From Sphingobacterium sp. SGG-5 (GTDB lineage: Bacteria; Bacteroidota; Bacteroidia; Sphingobacteriales; Sphingobacteriaceae): a DNA stretch of 64,000 nt. Position numbers and translations under genes: made by a program. Positions 44,303 through 53,078 of the stretch are shown here, in pieces. Location of the stretch: positions 62,001 to 126,000 of the forward strand of contig NZ_JAAKGO010000005.1 of NCBI RefSeq assembly GCF_011043525.1, written 5' to 3'. The notes beneath the pieces are model-generated. The model did not search any database. It was not told the origin of the DNA and worked only from the letters and a program-made list of their open reading frames with translations. Every line of letters begins with the position of its first letter. The first letter of the stretch is position 1.

Positions 44303-45469
44303 TTATTTCATTACGATGATCCTCCCTTCCACGATTTTGAATTTTATATTGGATATTTTCTCGATATTATCCAACACTTCTGTTAGTTTTCTCGTCCGCT
44401 TTATCGCACCTGTAAACCGCTCTTGGGAACGGAATTCATAATCTACCCCCTCAATAGCATACCAGCGCTGGATATCTTCCAGTATCTCCTGAACAGAAGC
44501 ATTAGTGAACCTAAAGTAACCATCTTTCCAAGCGATAATTTCCTGCACATTCACGCGTTGCTTTACTACACCTCTTCCATGTCTCGAAATGGCCTGCTCG
44601 CCTGGATAAAGCAATATCTCATCACTTTCATGATCGATCCGAACCGATCCTTCCAGCAACGTGGTCTGTACCTGTGCTTGATCGGCATATGACTTTACAT
44701 TGAAGTGTGTACCGAGTACTTGCACTGCTGTGTTTTTAGCATGAACAATAAAAGGTCTGTTTTGGTTGTGCGCAACTTCAAAATATCCTTCTCCCATTAG
44801 CTTTACGTTTCGCGTGGATTTATTAAAGTCGGCTGGAATATAGAGCTTGGAATCGGAGTTAAGGAAAACGATAGAACCATCCGGCAATTGCAATGAAAAA
44901 GAGGTTCCTTTCGGTGTGCTGACCAAGTGAAACTGTTCACTGGCTCTCGCCGTGCGCGAATAGCTATCATCGAACGACATGGCGATAGAGCCATCGGCCA
45001 GCTTCTGCAATACGACACCATCGTGATTGTAGCCGAATGCTGTGCTGTCGTCAAAATCGATGGCTGTACCGTCTGCCAGCTTCAAGATGGCATCTGTGTT
45101 TTCGGGCAGTTCGACCGGATTATGCTGTACCACCTCGCCTGGTGATACGGGCGCAATAGGATTGTAACGTATGGTGTAGTAAGCTCCTGCAATCAATACC
45201 AAAATCGCTGCTGCAGCACTCCACCATAGAGTGGGCTGCTTATAAAAACGATCTTGGCCCTCATGCTCATACCTATTGTCAAGAAGCTGCATATAGACGC
45301 GCTCCTGATCAAATACAGGACTGTCCTCTATATCGACAAGCTGGTCGATGGAGGTTGAAAAATCGTCCTCATGCTCTTCGATGCCTTCCAGCAATTCTTG
45401 CAGCTCTGACTCCGAAATCTGGTTTTTCAGGTATTTTTCAATGAGGTGATGAAACCGTTCTTTATGCAC
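44303..45469 (-). CDS. FecR-family anti-sigma factor
   Basis: 388-residue inner-membrane protein. A cytosolic N-terminal anti-sigma domain (1-80), one membrane segment (~83-101, WWSAAAAILVLIAGAYYT) and a periplasmic FecR domain (~180-280; FHLVSTPKGTSFSLQLPDGS, VKLMGEGYFEVAHN, FIVHAKNTAVQVLGTHFNVK) plus a C-terminal secretin-like piece. It starts with GTG at 45469. It receives the SusC STN signal and releases the ECF sigma encoded 57 nt upstream. Confidence 0.93.
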   Translation of the reverse strand: MHKERFHHLIEKYLKNQISESELQELLEGIEEHEDDFSTSIDQLVDIEDSPVFDQERVYMQLLDNRYEHEGQDRFYKQPTLWWSAAAAILVLIAGAYYTIRYNPIAPVSPGEVVQHNPVELPENTDAILKLADGTAIDFDDSTAFGYNHDGVVLQKLADGSIAMSFDDSYSRTARASEQFHLVSTPKGTSFSLQLPDGSIVFLNSDSKLYIPADFNKSTRNVKLMGEGYFEVAHNQNRPFIVHAKNTAVQVLGTHFNVKSYADQAQVQTTLLEGSVRIDHESDEILLYPGEQAISRHGRGVVKQRVNVQEIIAWKDGYFRFTNASVQEILEDIQRWYAIEGVDYEFRSQERFTGAIKRTRKLTEVLDNIEKISNIKFKIVEGRIIVMK

Positions 45470-45526
45470 AGAATACTTATTTTTTGTTTATAACTACTCT
45501 ATGTACACACGAGAATTAAAAGGGGA

Positions 45527-46105
45527 CTATTGAAAAAAGTAAAAAAAATAAAAAAACAGCCAAAAGTAGATGTAATCGGATTTTTTTAGTCCGTTACGGA
45601 GAAATTTTAATATTTGGACAATATGATTTTTAACGGTATGGGTCGACAGCCCCAGTTCATCGGCAATCTGTTGGTGTGTAAAGCCTTCTTCCCGACTCAT
45701 CTTCCAGACCAAGCGCTGTCTTTCCGAAAGCTGTGCCACGGCCCCGTTCAACAAAGACTGTAGTTCGTTATAATGGACTTTGTTATCTTCCTCTGCCAAT
45801 ACGATATTCAGATACAATTCTTTAACCGCTCTCTGATCATATTTGAGATCACGCAATTTATTAAAGCATATCCGTTTGCCGATAACATACAGGTAAGGCC
45901 ATAACGACTTTTCTGTATCCACCTCTTCCCGATGTATCCATAATTTCAGAAAAGTCTCCTGCACCACTTCCTCTGCCCATTCCCGGTTTTTCAGTACCTT
46001 ATACCCTAACGAAAAGATACCCGGACTATAGGCAGTATACAGTTCCTTGAAAGCGGCTTCATCACCGTCTTTCATCAGAACCACTATGTCTCGTGTATCT
46101 TGCAT
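45527..46105 (-). CDS. ECF RNA polymerase sigma factor
   Basis: 192 residues from ATG 46105 (MQDTRDIVVL); a TTG at 46120 is less likely. Sigma region 2 is AAFKELYTAYSPGIFSLGYK with VVQETFLKLW, region 4 is LSERQRLVWKMSREEGFTHQ with IADELGLSTHTVKNHI. It pairs with FecR as in Bacteroidota polysaccharide and iron loci. The C-terminus is unusually aromatic (YFWLFFYFFYFFQ), encoded by a long A/T run; this tail might be a frameshift extension or a weak membrane anchor. Confidence 0.93.
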   Translation of the reverse strand: MQDTRDIVVLMKDGDEAAFKELYTAYSPGIFSLGYKVLKNREWAEEVVQETFLKLWIHREEVDTEKSLWPYLYVIGKRICFNKLRDLKYDQRAVKELYLNIVLAEEDNKVHYNELQSLLNGAVAQLSERQRLVWKMSREEGFTHQQIADELGLSTHTVKNHIVQILKFLRNGLKKSDYIYFWLFFYFFYFFQ

Positions 46106-46132
46106 AAGATGAGGGATCAACTTCTATTATTA

Positions 46133-46140
46133 CAAAGCTA
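46133..46140 (-). promoter_or_regulatory. -7 element before the ECF sigma gene
   Basis: TAGCTTTG on the minus strand is a perfect TAnnTTTG 28 nt before ATG 46105. No clear -33 TTTG. It would separate the sigma-FecR transcript from the SGNH gene 43 nt upstream. Confidence 0.4.
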
Positions 46141-46163
46141 ACACTTCTTATGTTAACCTCATA

Positions 46164-47237
46164 TTAAAAAATATGGTGTTTTTTCATCACTTCCAACACA
46201 AAAGGCCCAATTTTATCTGCCATACGCATAAATCCAAGGTCATTTGGGTGTGTTCCATCGGTGGTTCCTTCATGGTCATGTCCCAACAAATAATCATCAT
46301 CCAAGTAATAGAGATTTTTGACGCCTTTAGCAATCAATTTATCATATTCCGCCTTCCATTGCTCATTTTGCTGACGATTACGCGCCTTCCACCGTTGGTT
46401 AAAGAAACTCAATTCCCGTACGACAGATGGTATCATGATGATAGGCGTATTCGGATGCTTCTTCCGCAGGTATTCCACAAAATAAGCGGTTCGGCTTGCG
46501 ACCTGTTCGGGCGATGAATTCGGCACACAATCTAAAATGTAAACATCCGGATTGAGGTCTGCAAACATATGTGCCATCTCTTTTTCTATCCGGGCATTTC
46601 CGCTCACGCCAAAATTGACAAAGTTGAAGCCCGTTCTGCGCGACAGGATCGCCGGATAAGCCATGCCCGAACGACCGGCGGAGGCACCATGTACTATACT
46701 AGAACCGTAGACGACGATTTCCTTTTTAAACGGATTGGGTAATGGATCAATGGTATAACCGTCGGGTACACCTATTTGTAGACTCTTGGTTTCATCATAC
46801 ATGGGCAGATATACCAAAAATTCCTTTTCCTCTTCACCCAAATACTCTGCGAGTTTGACTTCATCACAGGCTTTGGTGGTTCCTTTGGAACTCGCATATT
46901 GCCATTGGCCTTCTGCATTGCGGATATAAACATCCAACCCTTTATTGACAATCGAGGTCATATTCAACCCTACTTTTCGGCTTGTGACGCACCATTTGGC
47001 ATAAATCTCCGGTGCACTGCTTTTAAAGGTAACAAACAGTCCAGCACTGTTGGTGTACAATCTCTTAACGGCAGCCGGTATGTCGTTATACTTCGCCGTA
47101 TCCACACGGTGATACTTATGTGGTGTATCAAACAGTTTACCGTGGACTGGAAGCTCTACATAATGTCGAGCAGGTTGTGCAAAGACGATATGACACAGGC
47201 ATAGCACTAAAAAGAATAAGATGGGAGATTTTTTCAT
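46164..47237 (-). CDS. Secreted SGNH/GDSL-family hydrolase
   Basis: 357 residues with a signal peptide (1-20, FAQ). The N-terminal ~20-165 is a beta-sandwich that often precedes this catalytic domain. SGNH motifs: block I VVYGSSIVHGASAG (serine nucleophile in GSS), block II VNFGVSGN, block III DVYILDCVPN and block V DGTHPNDLG with the catalytic D and H. Family members remove acyl groups from glycans or esters. Its orientation and place at the head of the SusCD block suggest a role as deacetylase for the same substrate. Confidence 0.87.
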   Translation of the reverse strand: MKKSPILFFLVLCLCHIVFAQPARHYVELPVHGKLFDTPHKYHRVDTAKYNDIPAAVKRLYTNSAGLFVTFKSSAPEIYAKWCVTSRKVGLNMTSIVNKGLDVYIRNAEGQWQYASSKGTTKACDEVKLAEYLGEEEKEFLVYLPMYDETKSLQIGVPDGYTIDPLPNPFKKEIVVYGSSIVHGASAGRSGMAYPAILSRRTGFNFVNFGVSGNARIEKEMAHMFADLNPDVYILDCVPNSSPEQVASRTAYFVEYLRKKHPNTPIIMIPSVVRELSFFNQRWKARNRQQNEQWKAEYDKLIAKGVKNLYYLDDDYLLGHDHEGTTDGTHPNDLGFMRMADKIGPFVLEVMKKHHIF

Positions 47238-47514
47238 GAATGGTGTAAATAATTATTTATGTGTGTAACTTTCAACAGTATAAATGAGCGCGCCGCCAAC
47301 TGTGGATCGGTTCGTTTTTTAAAGGTAAATACTAAAAAGAAAATATACAAATGCAAACTGAAGAGGCCAAGATGATTAAAGATTTGTTGCGTTTTTGAAT
47401 ACACCAATATAAAGTAATTAGAAAAAATAATATTACATTTGCTCGACGAGGCAATTTGAAGTGTCTCAGTTAAAAAAAATAACCAGTTAAGTAAAACAAT
47501 AATAAAATTCATCA

Positions 47515-49119
47515 ATGGGTTTAAAAATCAGATTAATACAGATTAACAAGATCGGGCTTAGCATATTGTTGTTCGTCATTGCATTTACCGGTTATGGCCA
47601 ACAGCCTATTAAAAATCTCCCAGCCAACTTCGACAAATATATACAAGAGGTTCTTCAAAAATTTCATGTACCGGGTTTAGCTATTGCTATCGTAAAGGAC
47701 GGGAAGGTTATCCTTTCCCAAGGATATGGTGTCCGTGAGATGGGCAAGTCTGCCCGTGTTGACGAGCATACACTGTTTCCTATTGCGTCCAATTCAAAAG
47801 CCTTTACAGCTACAGCATTAGCACTATTGGTAGAGGAAGGTAAATTAGAATGGGATGCACCTGTCATCAACTATTTACCCGATTTCCGGATGTCTGATCC
47901 CTACGTTACTTCTGCGCTTAGCGTGCGCGACTTGCTGGTCCATCGAAGCGGACTGGCTCCCTATGCCGGAGATCTTCTACAATTTCCACCTAGCAGTTAT
48001 ACCCGGGAGGAAATCGTACACAAGCTGCGTTATATCCCCTTAGCGACGAGTTTCCGCAGTACATATGCTTATGACAATATACTTTATCTCGTTGCTGCGG
48101 AAGTGATTAAAGCGGTTTCAGGGCAAGAATGGGAAGAGTTTGTGCAACAGCGAATTTTCGATAAAATCGGCATGCAGGAAACCATCTCTCAATTCTCGAG
48201 ATTCCAGCCCACACCAAACCGTGCCACTTCACATGCTCCAGTAAACGGACGAGTACAGGTCATGGAAAGTTTCTTTAAACAAGGGTTAGGCGATGTCTCA
48301 AATCCGGCAGGAGGTATTGTATCTAATGTTACAGATATGTCAAAATGGTTACTCACACAGTTGGATTCTGGACGAATTTCGGACAATCAACGTCTCTTCA
48401 GTCCATCGACGGCAACAGAACTTTGGGCAGGTGTGACACCCATGAAAGTATCTAAGATAAATGAAGCCATTAAACCTGCACAAATGGATTTCAGCAGTTA
48501 TGCACTGGGATTTCGGCTATATACCTATCGCGGGGAGAAGATGGTCGCACATGGTGGTAAACTTGATGGATTTGTTTCCTATGTTAATATGGTGCCCGAA
48601 AAAGAACTGGGAATCGCGATTTTAACCAATCAGGAATGCACCAATGCCTACATGGCTATTCTTAACCATCTTCTGGATCATTTTTTAGAGAAAGAACCGT
48701 TCGATTGGATTTCGGGGTACCGTACTATGGAAGACCTGAAGTTTAGACGAATAACTACTTTGGAAAACGAAGCTGTTGCGAGTCGTAATACCAGCTCAAA
48801 ACCCTTGCTACCGTTGGATAGCTATGCCGGGCATTTCGAAGATCCGTGGTATGGCCCAATCGCTGTTACATTAGAAAACAACAAGCTTATCATGCGCTTT
48901 GAACATTCGCCCGAGCTTATAGGCGATATGGATTTCTGGCAATACAATACGTTTGTTGTTCGATGGCGAAACCGGGAGCTACGTGCCGATGCGTATGTTA
49001 CTTATGCACTAAATGAAGATGGAAGTATCGATCAAATTAAAATGAAAGCTATCTCTCCCATCACTGATGTTAGCTATGACTTTCATGACTTATTGCTGAA
49101 GCCGGCAAAGACAAATTAA
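47515..49119 (+). CDS. Class C beta-lactamase-family serine hydrolase with DUF3471 domain
   Basis: 534 residues, signal peptide (12-29). The catalytic triad motifs are S92-N-S-K95 (IASNSKAF), Y186-D-N188 (YAYDN) and H346-G-G (VAHGGKLDGF). Residues ~430-530 form a DUF3471-type C-terminal barrel (LDSYAGHFEDPWYGPIAV). Such proteins act on peptidoglycan, D-amino-acid peptides or esters as often as on beta-lactams, so resistance cannot be inferred. It is divergent from the SGNH gene over a 277-nt AT-rich gap that holds no convincing gene. Confidence 0.88.
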   Translation: MGLKIRLIQINKIGLSILLFVIAFTGYGQQPIKNLPANFDKYIQEVLQKFHVPGLAIAIVKDGKVILSQGYGVREMGKSARVDEHTLFPIASNSKAFTATALALLVEEGKLEWDAPVINYLPDFRMSDPYVTSALSVRDLLVHRSGLAPYAGDLLQFPPSSYTREEIVHKLRYIPLATSFRSTYAYDNILYLVAAEVIKAVSGQEWEEFVQQRIFDKIGMQETISQFSRFQPTPNRATSHAPVNGRVQVMESFFKQGLGDVSNPAGGIVSNVTDMSKWLLTQLDSGRISDNQRLFSPSTATELWAGVTPMKVSKINEAIKPAQMDFSSYALGFRLYTYRGEKMVAHGGKLDGFVSYVNMVPEKELGIAILTNQECTNAYMAILNHLLDHFLEKEPFDWISGYRTMEDLKFRRITTLENEAVASRNTSSKPLLPLDSYAGHFEDPWYGPIAVTLENNKLIMRFEHSPELIGDMDFWQYNTFVVRWRNRELRADAYVTYALNEDGSIDQIKMKAISPITDVSYDFHDLLLKPAKTN

Positions 49120-49124
49120 ATATT

Positions 49125-49610
49125 TTACCTACGCCATAAGCCTCTTTTCTTCATGCGGGCTTCTTTTTGTAGTTCCTGAAACAGATCCGAATGTTTCACA
49201 TTGGGAGGTATTGTCAGCACGACGGCATAGCCTTTTTGTAGCAACTCTGCATTGACAAACGTACCGTCTTTCAAATAAACATATGCTAATGTCCGACCGT
49301 ATCGATCTAACGAGTCTACATCACCTACTAGCCGCACCGATTGTCCCGACAATAACTTCGTGAGGTAGTCTTTGGCTTCTATTCCATAGTAGCCGATTTC
49401 CTTCCGGCCTGTCTTTCGTGTTTCCGGAGCATCAATGCCGATCAGACGTACCTTAATATCTCTTTCTGTACCTCCATTCGCCCAGAAGGTATCCCCATCG
49501 ACTACCTTAGTAACATGGTAATAGCTGATTTCATCCTTTTTAGAATTGTTAATGCTTTGACAGGAGATCGTCGTCGCGAACAGCGTAATGATAATGATAA
49601 TTTTTGACAT
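49125..49610 (-). CDS. Secreted/lipoprotein thermonuclease-family nuclease
   Basis: 161 residues from ATG 49610 (MSKIIIIIT), giving a lipobox TTISC; an upstream in-frame ATG at 49658 would place the signal internally. Staphylococcal-nuclease fold: VVDGDTFWA, VRLIGIDAPETRK (catalytic R and D region), and LDRYGRTLAYVYL with the second catalytic arginine. It degrades DNA/RNA using calcium, presumably outside the cytoplasm. It converges on the serine hydrolase gene (5-nt gap). Confidence 0.88.
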   Translation of the reverse strand: MSKIIIIITLFATTISCQSINNSKKDEISYYHVTKVVDGDTFWANGGTERDIKVRLIGIDAPETRKTGRKEIGYYGIEAKDYLTKLLSGQSVRLVGDVDSLDRYGRTLAYVYLKDGTFVNAELLQKGYAVVLTIPPNVKHSDLFQELQKEARMKKRGLWRR

Positions 49611-49712
49611 TGATTTTATTTTTCGGTTGCAATTTAGTGAGCTATTTTCAATTCGCAAAGACAGTAACCAAATAGAGTTGGATAAACAATAACTTGAAGT
49701 ATTGAATTATTA

Positions 49713-49744
49713 TTGTCTAAAATCAATCATAAAATGTATCTTTA
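49713..49744 (+). promoter_or_regulatory. Candidate promoter of the small outer-membrane protein gene
   Basis: ATTG ending at 49715 and TATCTTTA at 49737-49744, 21 nt apart. Same spacing and -7 form as the LDFWGN operon promoter but no palindrome. Confidence 0.45.
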
Positions 49745-49821
49745 CAGCGCTATAGTTAAAAATCAAACTAAGTGAAACCTGCATAAGCAAGTTTTATTAC
49801 CAATAAAAGCAATTTATTCAA

Positions 49822-50439
49822 ATGAAAAAGATCTTAACACTATTACTAGTAATGGTTGTAGGCATCAGCGCTTACGGTCAGAAAAAAGTGAGACAACACA
49901 CTGGCTTCTTCTTATCTATGGGGCTTGGTGGGGTTTTTGGTCCTATCCACATGAACAGTAACGTAGAGGGCGAGTATGATATGAGTGGTACAGGTGGCTT
50001 ATTTGATTTCAAGATAGGTGGGGCCGTAAAAGAAAACCTTATTTTGCATGCGACAATACTTTCTAATTCGTTGATAGGCCCGAAGATCACTGCGGCTGGT
50101 GGAAGTGTTAAAACATCAGATCAGTTATCTATAGGTGAAGCGATGTTTGGCGGTGGGCTTACTTATTACTTTATGCCCAGCAACCTGTTTATTTCCGGCT
50201 CCGTAGGTGCAGGTAATTTTTCAATTGTAAATCAGGAAAACGATTATAAAGCCTCTACCGAACGTGGCCTGAGCTTTCAGCTAAAAGCAGGTAAGGAATG
50301 GTGGGTGTCACGCCGATGGGGTCTGGGTGCTGCTATCACCTATGGAAAGACAAGCGTGAATAGTAAACCAAGCAATGATTTACAAGAAATATTAAGTAGT
50401 AATCGTTTCGGGATCTTGTTTAGTGCTACGCTTAATTAA
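49822..50439 (+). CDS. Small outer-membrane beta-barrel protein, unknown role
   Basis: 205 residues, signal peptide (1-19, SAYGQ). The mature part alternates short amphipathic strands with Gly/Ser turns (GFFLSMGLGGVFGP, GGGLTYYFMP, LFISGSVGAGNFS) and ends in FSATLN, as in an 8-stranded OmpW/OmpA-like barrel. Length and pattern fit PF13568-type porin family members common in Bacteroidota. Substrate or binding function unknown. A strong hairpin follows. Confidence 0.75.
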   Translation: MKKILTLLLVMVVGISAYGQKKVRQHTGFFLSMGLGGVFGPIHMNSNVEGEYDMSGTGGLFDFKIGGAVKENLILHATILSNSLIGPKITAAGGSVKTSDQLSIGEAMFGGGLTYYFMPSNLFISGSVGAGNFSIVNQENDYKASTERGLSFQLKAGKEWWVSRRWGLGAAITYGKTSVNSKPSNDLQEILSSNRFGILFSATLN

Positions 50440-50480
50440 GCCTTGTCAAACAAGATAGCTTTATCTTTAATACCACAAAA

Positions 50481-50519
50481 GTTCAGAAAAGCTTGATGTA
50501 TTGTAGAGCTTTTCTGAAC
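50481..50519. terminator. Hairpin between convergent genes
   Basis: GTTCAGAAAAGCT (50481-50493) and AGCTTTTCTGAAC (50507-50519) form a perfect 13-bp stem between the barrel gene and the convergent M16 gene; the A/T-rich stem suits termination in both directions, though no long T run follows. Confidence 0.65.
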
Positions 50520-50524
50520 CCATT

Positions 50525-51805
50525 TTACCCCTTCTTCCCCGCAACAACCCGAACCAACCTCCCGTAATCAAAATAGCGAATGGCAATGTCTTGCACTTGC
50601 GATGCGGTCATATTAGCAACCACATCGGCGTAATAATCATAATACGACAGGTCCATGCCCGACAAATACACCGCTTTAAACTTGTCAACATGGGAAAATA
50701 TACTTTCCAGGCTACCTAACATAACACCCTGGAGATAACGCGATACCAGATCGATTTCTTCTTGCGTTGTCTTCTCCTGCCGCAATGCGTCAAACTCATT
50801 TTCCACTTCGGTCAATGTTGCCTGCGTCACATCTACTCCTACTTCCGAAGCCAATGTAAATAGACCGGTATATTTTAGACTGTGCACAGCTGACCCAATG
50901 CTGTAAGTATATCCCTTATCCTCCCGGATATTACGCATCAAACGGGATCCAAAAAAACCACCTAACAGCGTATTGACAAATTGTACGGCCGGAAAGTCGG
51001 GATGTGTACGGTTGACGGTCAGCCGCCCCATACGAACGGCCGATTGTAAAGCGTCAGACCTCTGCTCCAGCAGCTCTTTTCCCTTCGTATCGTTCAAGCT
51101 GATCGCCGTATTGGTCGGAAGTTCAGTTACGCTTTGCCATTCTTCTCCAAAGTAAACCTGTATCTTTTCCAATACACCGGCATCGACATTTCCTGCGACA
51201 AACAACGTACAGTTGGCAGGTTGGATCTGCTGCTGATAAAGCTGAAGCAGGTCTGCACGGTCTAAAGCGTCGTATCCCTCCAACGTGGGAACAGCACCAT
51301 ACCGGTTGTTACCGAGCGCCTGTTGATAAAAAACACGTCGGGCTACGACATCATTCTTCTGCAGCGCAATCTGCAAAGCCTGTTTGCTATTGCGTACAAA
51401 AGTATCCAGTTCATTTGTGGGAAACAGACTATTTTGTAAGATGTCGCTTACAATAGGCAGTATCCTATCTACATATTTGTGCATGGTATAGACAGTCAGC
51501 GACGTATGGTCGAGACTATATTCCGGCATCAAATAAGCACCGTAAAAATCTATTTTTTCGGCAATCCCCGCAGAGTTCAACGACGCCGTGCCTTCTTTCA
51601 GCATGGCCGACATAGCGGTATTAAAAAGCGGTTGTTCTACCGCTTCGAAGATATTGTTGAAGACAAACTCAAACTTCAGCAATTCTTGCTGTGGAGCCTG
51701 AAAGACAAAAGCCTTCATCCCATTGTCATAGTTCTTTAATTCCGGTTGGATGAGCGTCAATCCCTTAATTGGGCTGAAATCGGGTGCCACGGATCTATTT
51801 AACAT
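50525..51805 (-). CDS. M16-family protein lacking the zinc site (partner subunit)
   Basis: 426 residues from ATG 51805. The fold follows M16 (N-terminal strand-helix core, LFVAGNVDAGVLEKI, VQFVNTLLGGFFGSRL, IREDKGYTYSIGSA), but the position of HxxEH is QPLFNTAMSAML, so it cannot bind zinc. Non-catalytic halves of this kind pair with an active subunit, as in mitochondrial processing peptidase alpha/beta. The RYR-type substrate motif DKGYTYSIG is kept. It overlaps the active M16 gene upstream, so the two are translated together. Confidence 0.88.
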   Translation of the reverse strand: MLNRSVAPDFSPIKGLTLIQPELKNYDNGMKAFVFQAPQQELLKFEFVFNNIFEAVEQPLFNTAMSAMLKEGTASLNSAGIAEKIDFYGAYLMPEYSLDHTSLTVYTMHKYVDRILPIVSDILQNSLFPTNELDTFVRNSKQALQIALQKNDVVARRVFYQQALGNNRYGAVPTLEGYDALDRADLLQLYQQQIQPANCTLFVAGNVDAGVLEKIQVYFGEEWQSVTELPTNTAISLNDTKGKELLEQRSDALQSAVRMGRLTVNRTHPDFPAVQFVNTLLGGFFGSRLMRNIREDKGYTYSIGSAVHSLKYTGLFTLASEVGVDVTQATLTEVENEFDALRQEKTTQEEIDLVSRYLQGVMLGSLESIFSHVDKFKAVYLSGMDLSYYDYYADVVANMTASQVQDIAIRYFDYGRLVRVVAGKKG

Positions 51806-53048
51806 CCTGACCTCCTTTTGCACGATAGATCAATGTAGATGAATTTTCTTTTCTGAATAATGTATGCGCCATATCCTGAATATGTTGGGGCGTGACCGCC
51901 AAATATTTCTGAATTTCCTCGTTATAATCCTCAGCCCGATTGATAGCTTCATAATAAGCCAGGTTCATGGCCTTGTCCAAGATAGACAGTTCGGCAAAAA
52001 GCAAGGTTGATTCGATTTTGTTTTTCACTTTTTGCAACTCTTCTTCCGCAACTTGTTCCGCCTTTATCCTATCTAATTCCGTCCACAAGGCTTGTTCCGC
52101 TTCCGCGATAGTCACATGCGGCAGTGGTTTACCTTCGACGACGAATAAGTTGGGGTCTATACTACCCATAACATAAGCATTTACTTCACTGAACAACTGC
52201 CGCTCCTTGACCAAGCTTCGGTATAAACGGGACGAAGAGCCTCGGGAAAGCAAATCTGAAATAAGATCCATCGCCGGATAATCTGCCGATAATCGTTCAG
52301 GGCCGTGGAAAGCAATATAAATACTGTCTGCCGGAACATCGGCTTCCACTTCTCCCCGTCGCGCCTCCGTCTGCTCGGGTTCCTGTGGTAGATTTCGGAC
52401 AAAGCTTTCGCCACGCGGAATACTGCCAAACCATTTTTCGGACAAAGCCTTCACATCGTCCAGCTTCACATTGCCCGCCACTACCATAATCGCATTTTGC
52501 GGAGTATAGTATTTTTCGAAAAAGGCTTTGACATCCGCCATCTGTGCCTCTTCGATATGTTTCAATTCTTTACCGATCGTCGCCCAACGATACGGATGTT
52601 CTTTATAAGCCAATGGCCGCAACCGTAGCCATACATCGCCATAAGGCTGATTGAGGTAACGTTGTTTGAACTCTTCACACACGACCTGTCGCTGTACCTC
52701 AAGACTCTGTTCGCTAAAAGCTAAGCTCAACATCCGGTCACTTTCCAACCAAAAGGCCGTTTCCAGGTTGTTGGCCGGTAGAGTCAGGTAGTAGTTGGTA
52801 ATATCGTTGCTGGTAAAAGCATTATTTTCACCACCCACTTGTTGCAGTGGTGTATCGTAACTGGGGATATGGATCGATCCACCGAACATCAGGTGTTCGA
52901 ACAGATGTGCAAATCCAGTTTTGTCGGGTGTTTCATCGCGCGCACCGACTTTATATAAAATATTGACTACAGCCATGGCTGTGGTATGGTCCTCATGGAC
53001 CAATACGGTCAATCCATTAGCTAATGTAAATCGTGTAAAATTTATCAT
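51795..53048 (-). CDS. M16-family zinc metallopeptidase (active subunit)
   Basis: 417 residues, no signal peptide, so cytoplasmic (or exported with its partner by an unknown route). The zinc site is HLFEH in GFAHLFEHLMFGG, followed about 75 residues later by CEEFKQRYLNQPYGDVW carrying the third ligand. SSSRLYRSLVKERQLFSEV is the C-terminal substrate-binding helix. It precedes the inactive M16 subunit with an 11-nt overlap and follows hemF by 30 nt. Confidence 0.92.
   Translation of the reverse strand: MINFTRFTLANGLTVLVHEDHTTAMAVVNILYKVGARDETPDKTGFAHLFEHLMFGGSIHIPSYDTPLQQVGGENNAFTSNDITNYYLTLPANNLETAFWLESDRMLSLAFSEQSLEVQRQVVCEEFKQRYLNQPYGDVWLRLRPLAYKEHPYRWATIGKELKHIEEAQMADVKAFFEKYYTPQNAIMVVAGNVKLDDVKALSEKWFGSIPRGESFVRNLPQEPEQTEARRGEVEADVPADSIYIAFHGPERLSADYPAMDLISDLLSRGSSSRLYRSLVKERQLFSEVNAYVMGSIDPNLFVVEGKPLPHVTIAEAEQALWTELDRIKAEQVAEEELQKVKNKIESTLLFAELSILDKAMNLAYYEAINRAEDYNEEIQKYLAVTPQHIQDMAHTLFRKENSSTLIYRAKGGQDVK
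51806..51817 (-). promoter_or_regulatory. Strong Shine-Dalgarno sequence before the second M16 gene
   Basis: AAGGAGGT (51817-51810) lies 4 nt before ATG 51805, inside the end of the first M16 gene. Such a full site is uncommon in Bacteroidota and supports ATG 51805 over the GTG at 51823. Confidence 0.6.
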
Positions 53049-53078
53049 GAAATGCTTTTAATTACGAATGAACAATCC

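Noticed and set aside
47234..47515. 93-codon hydrophobic frame in the gap before the serine hydrolase gene
   Set aside because: Sits over the divergent promoter region, AT-rich, no known domain; it reads like chance hydrophobic codons.
47515..49119. Beta-lactam resistance by the class C-like protein
   Set aside because: The serine-hydrolase motifs alone, with a DUF3471-type tail, fit peptidase/esterase relatives better than a true AmpC.
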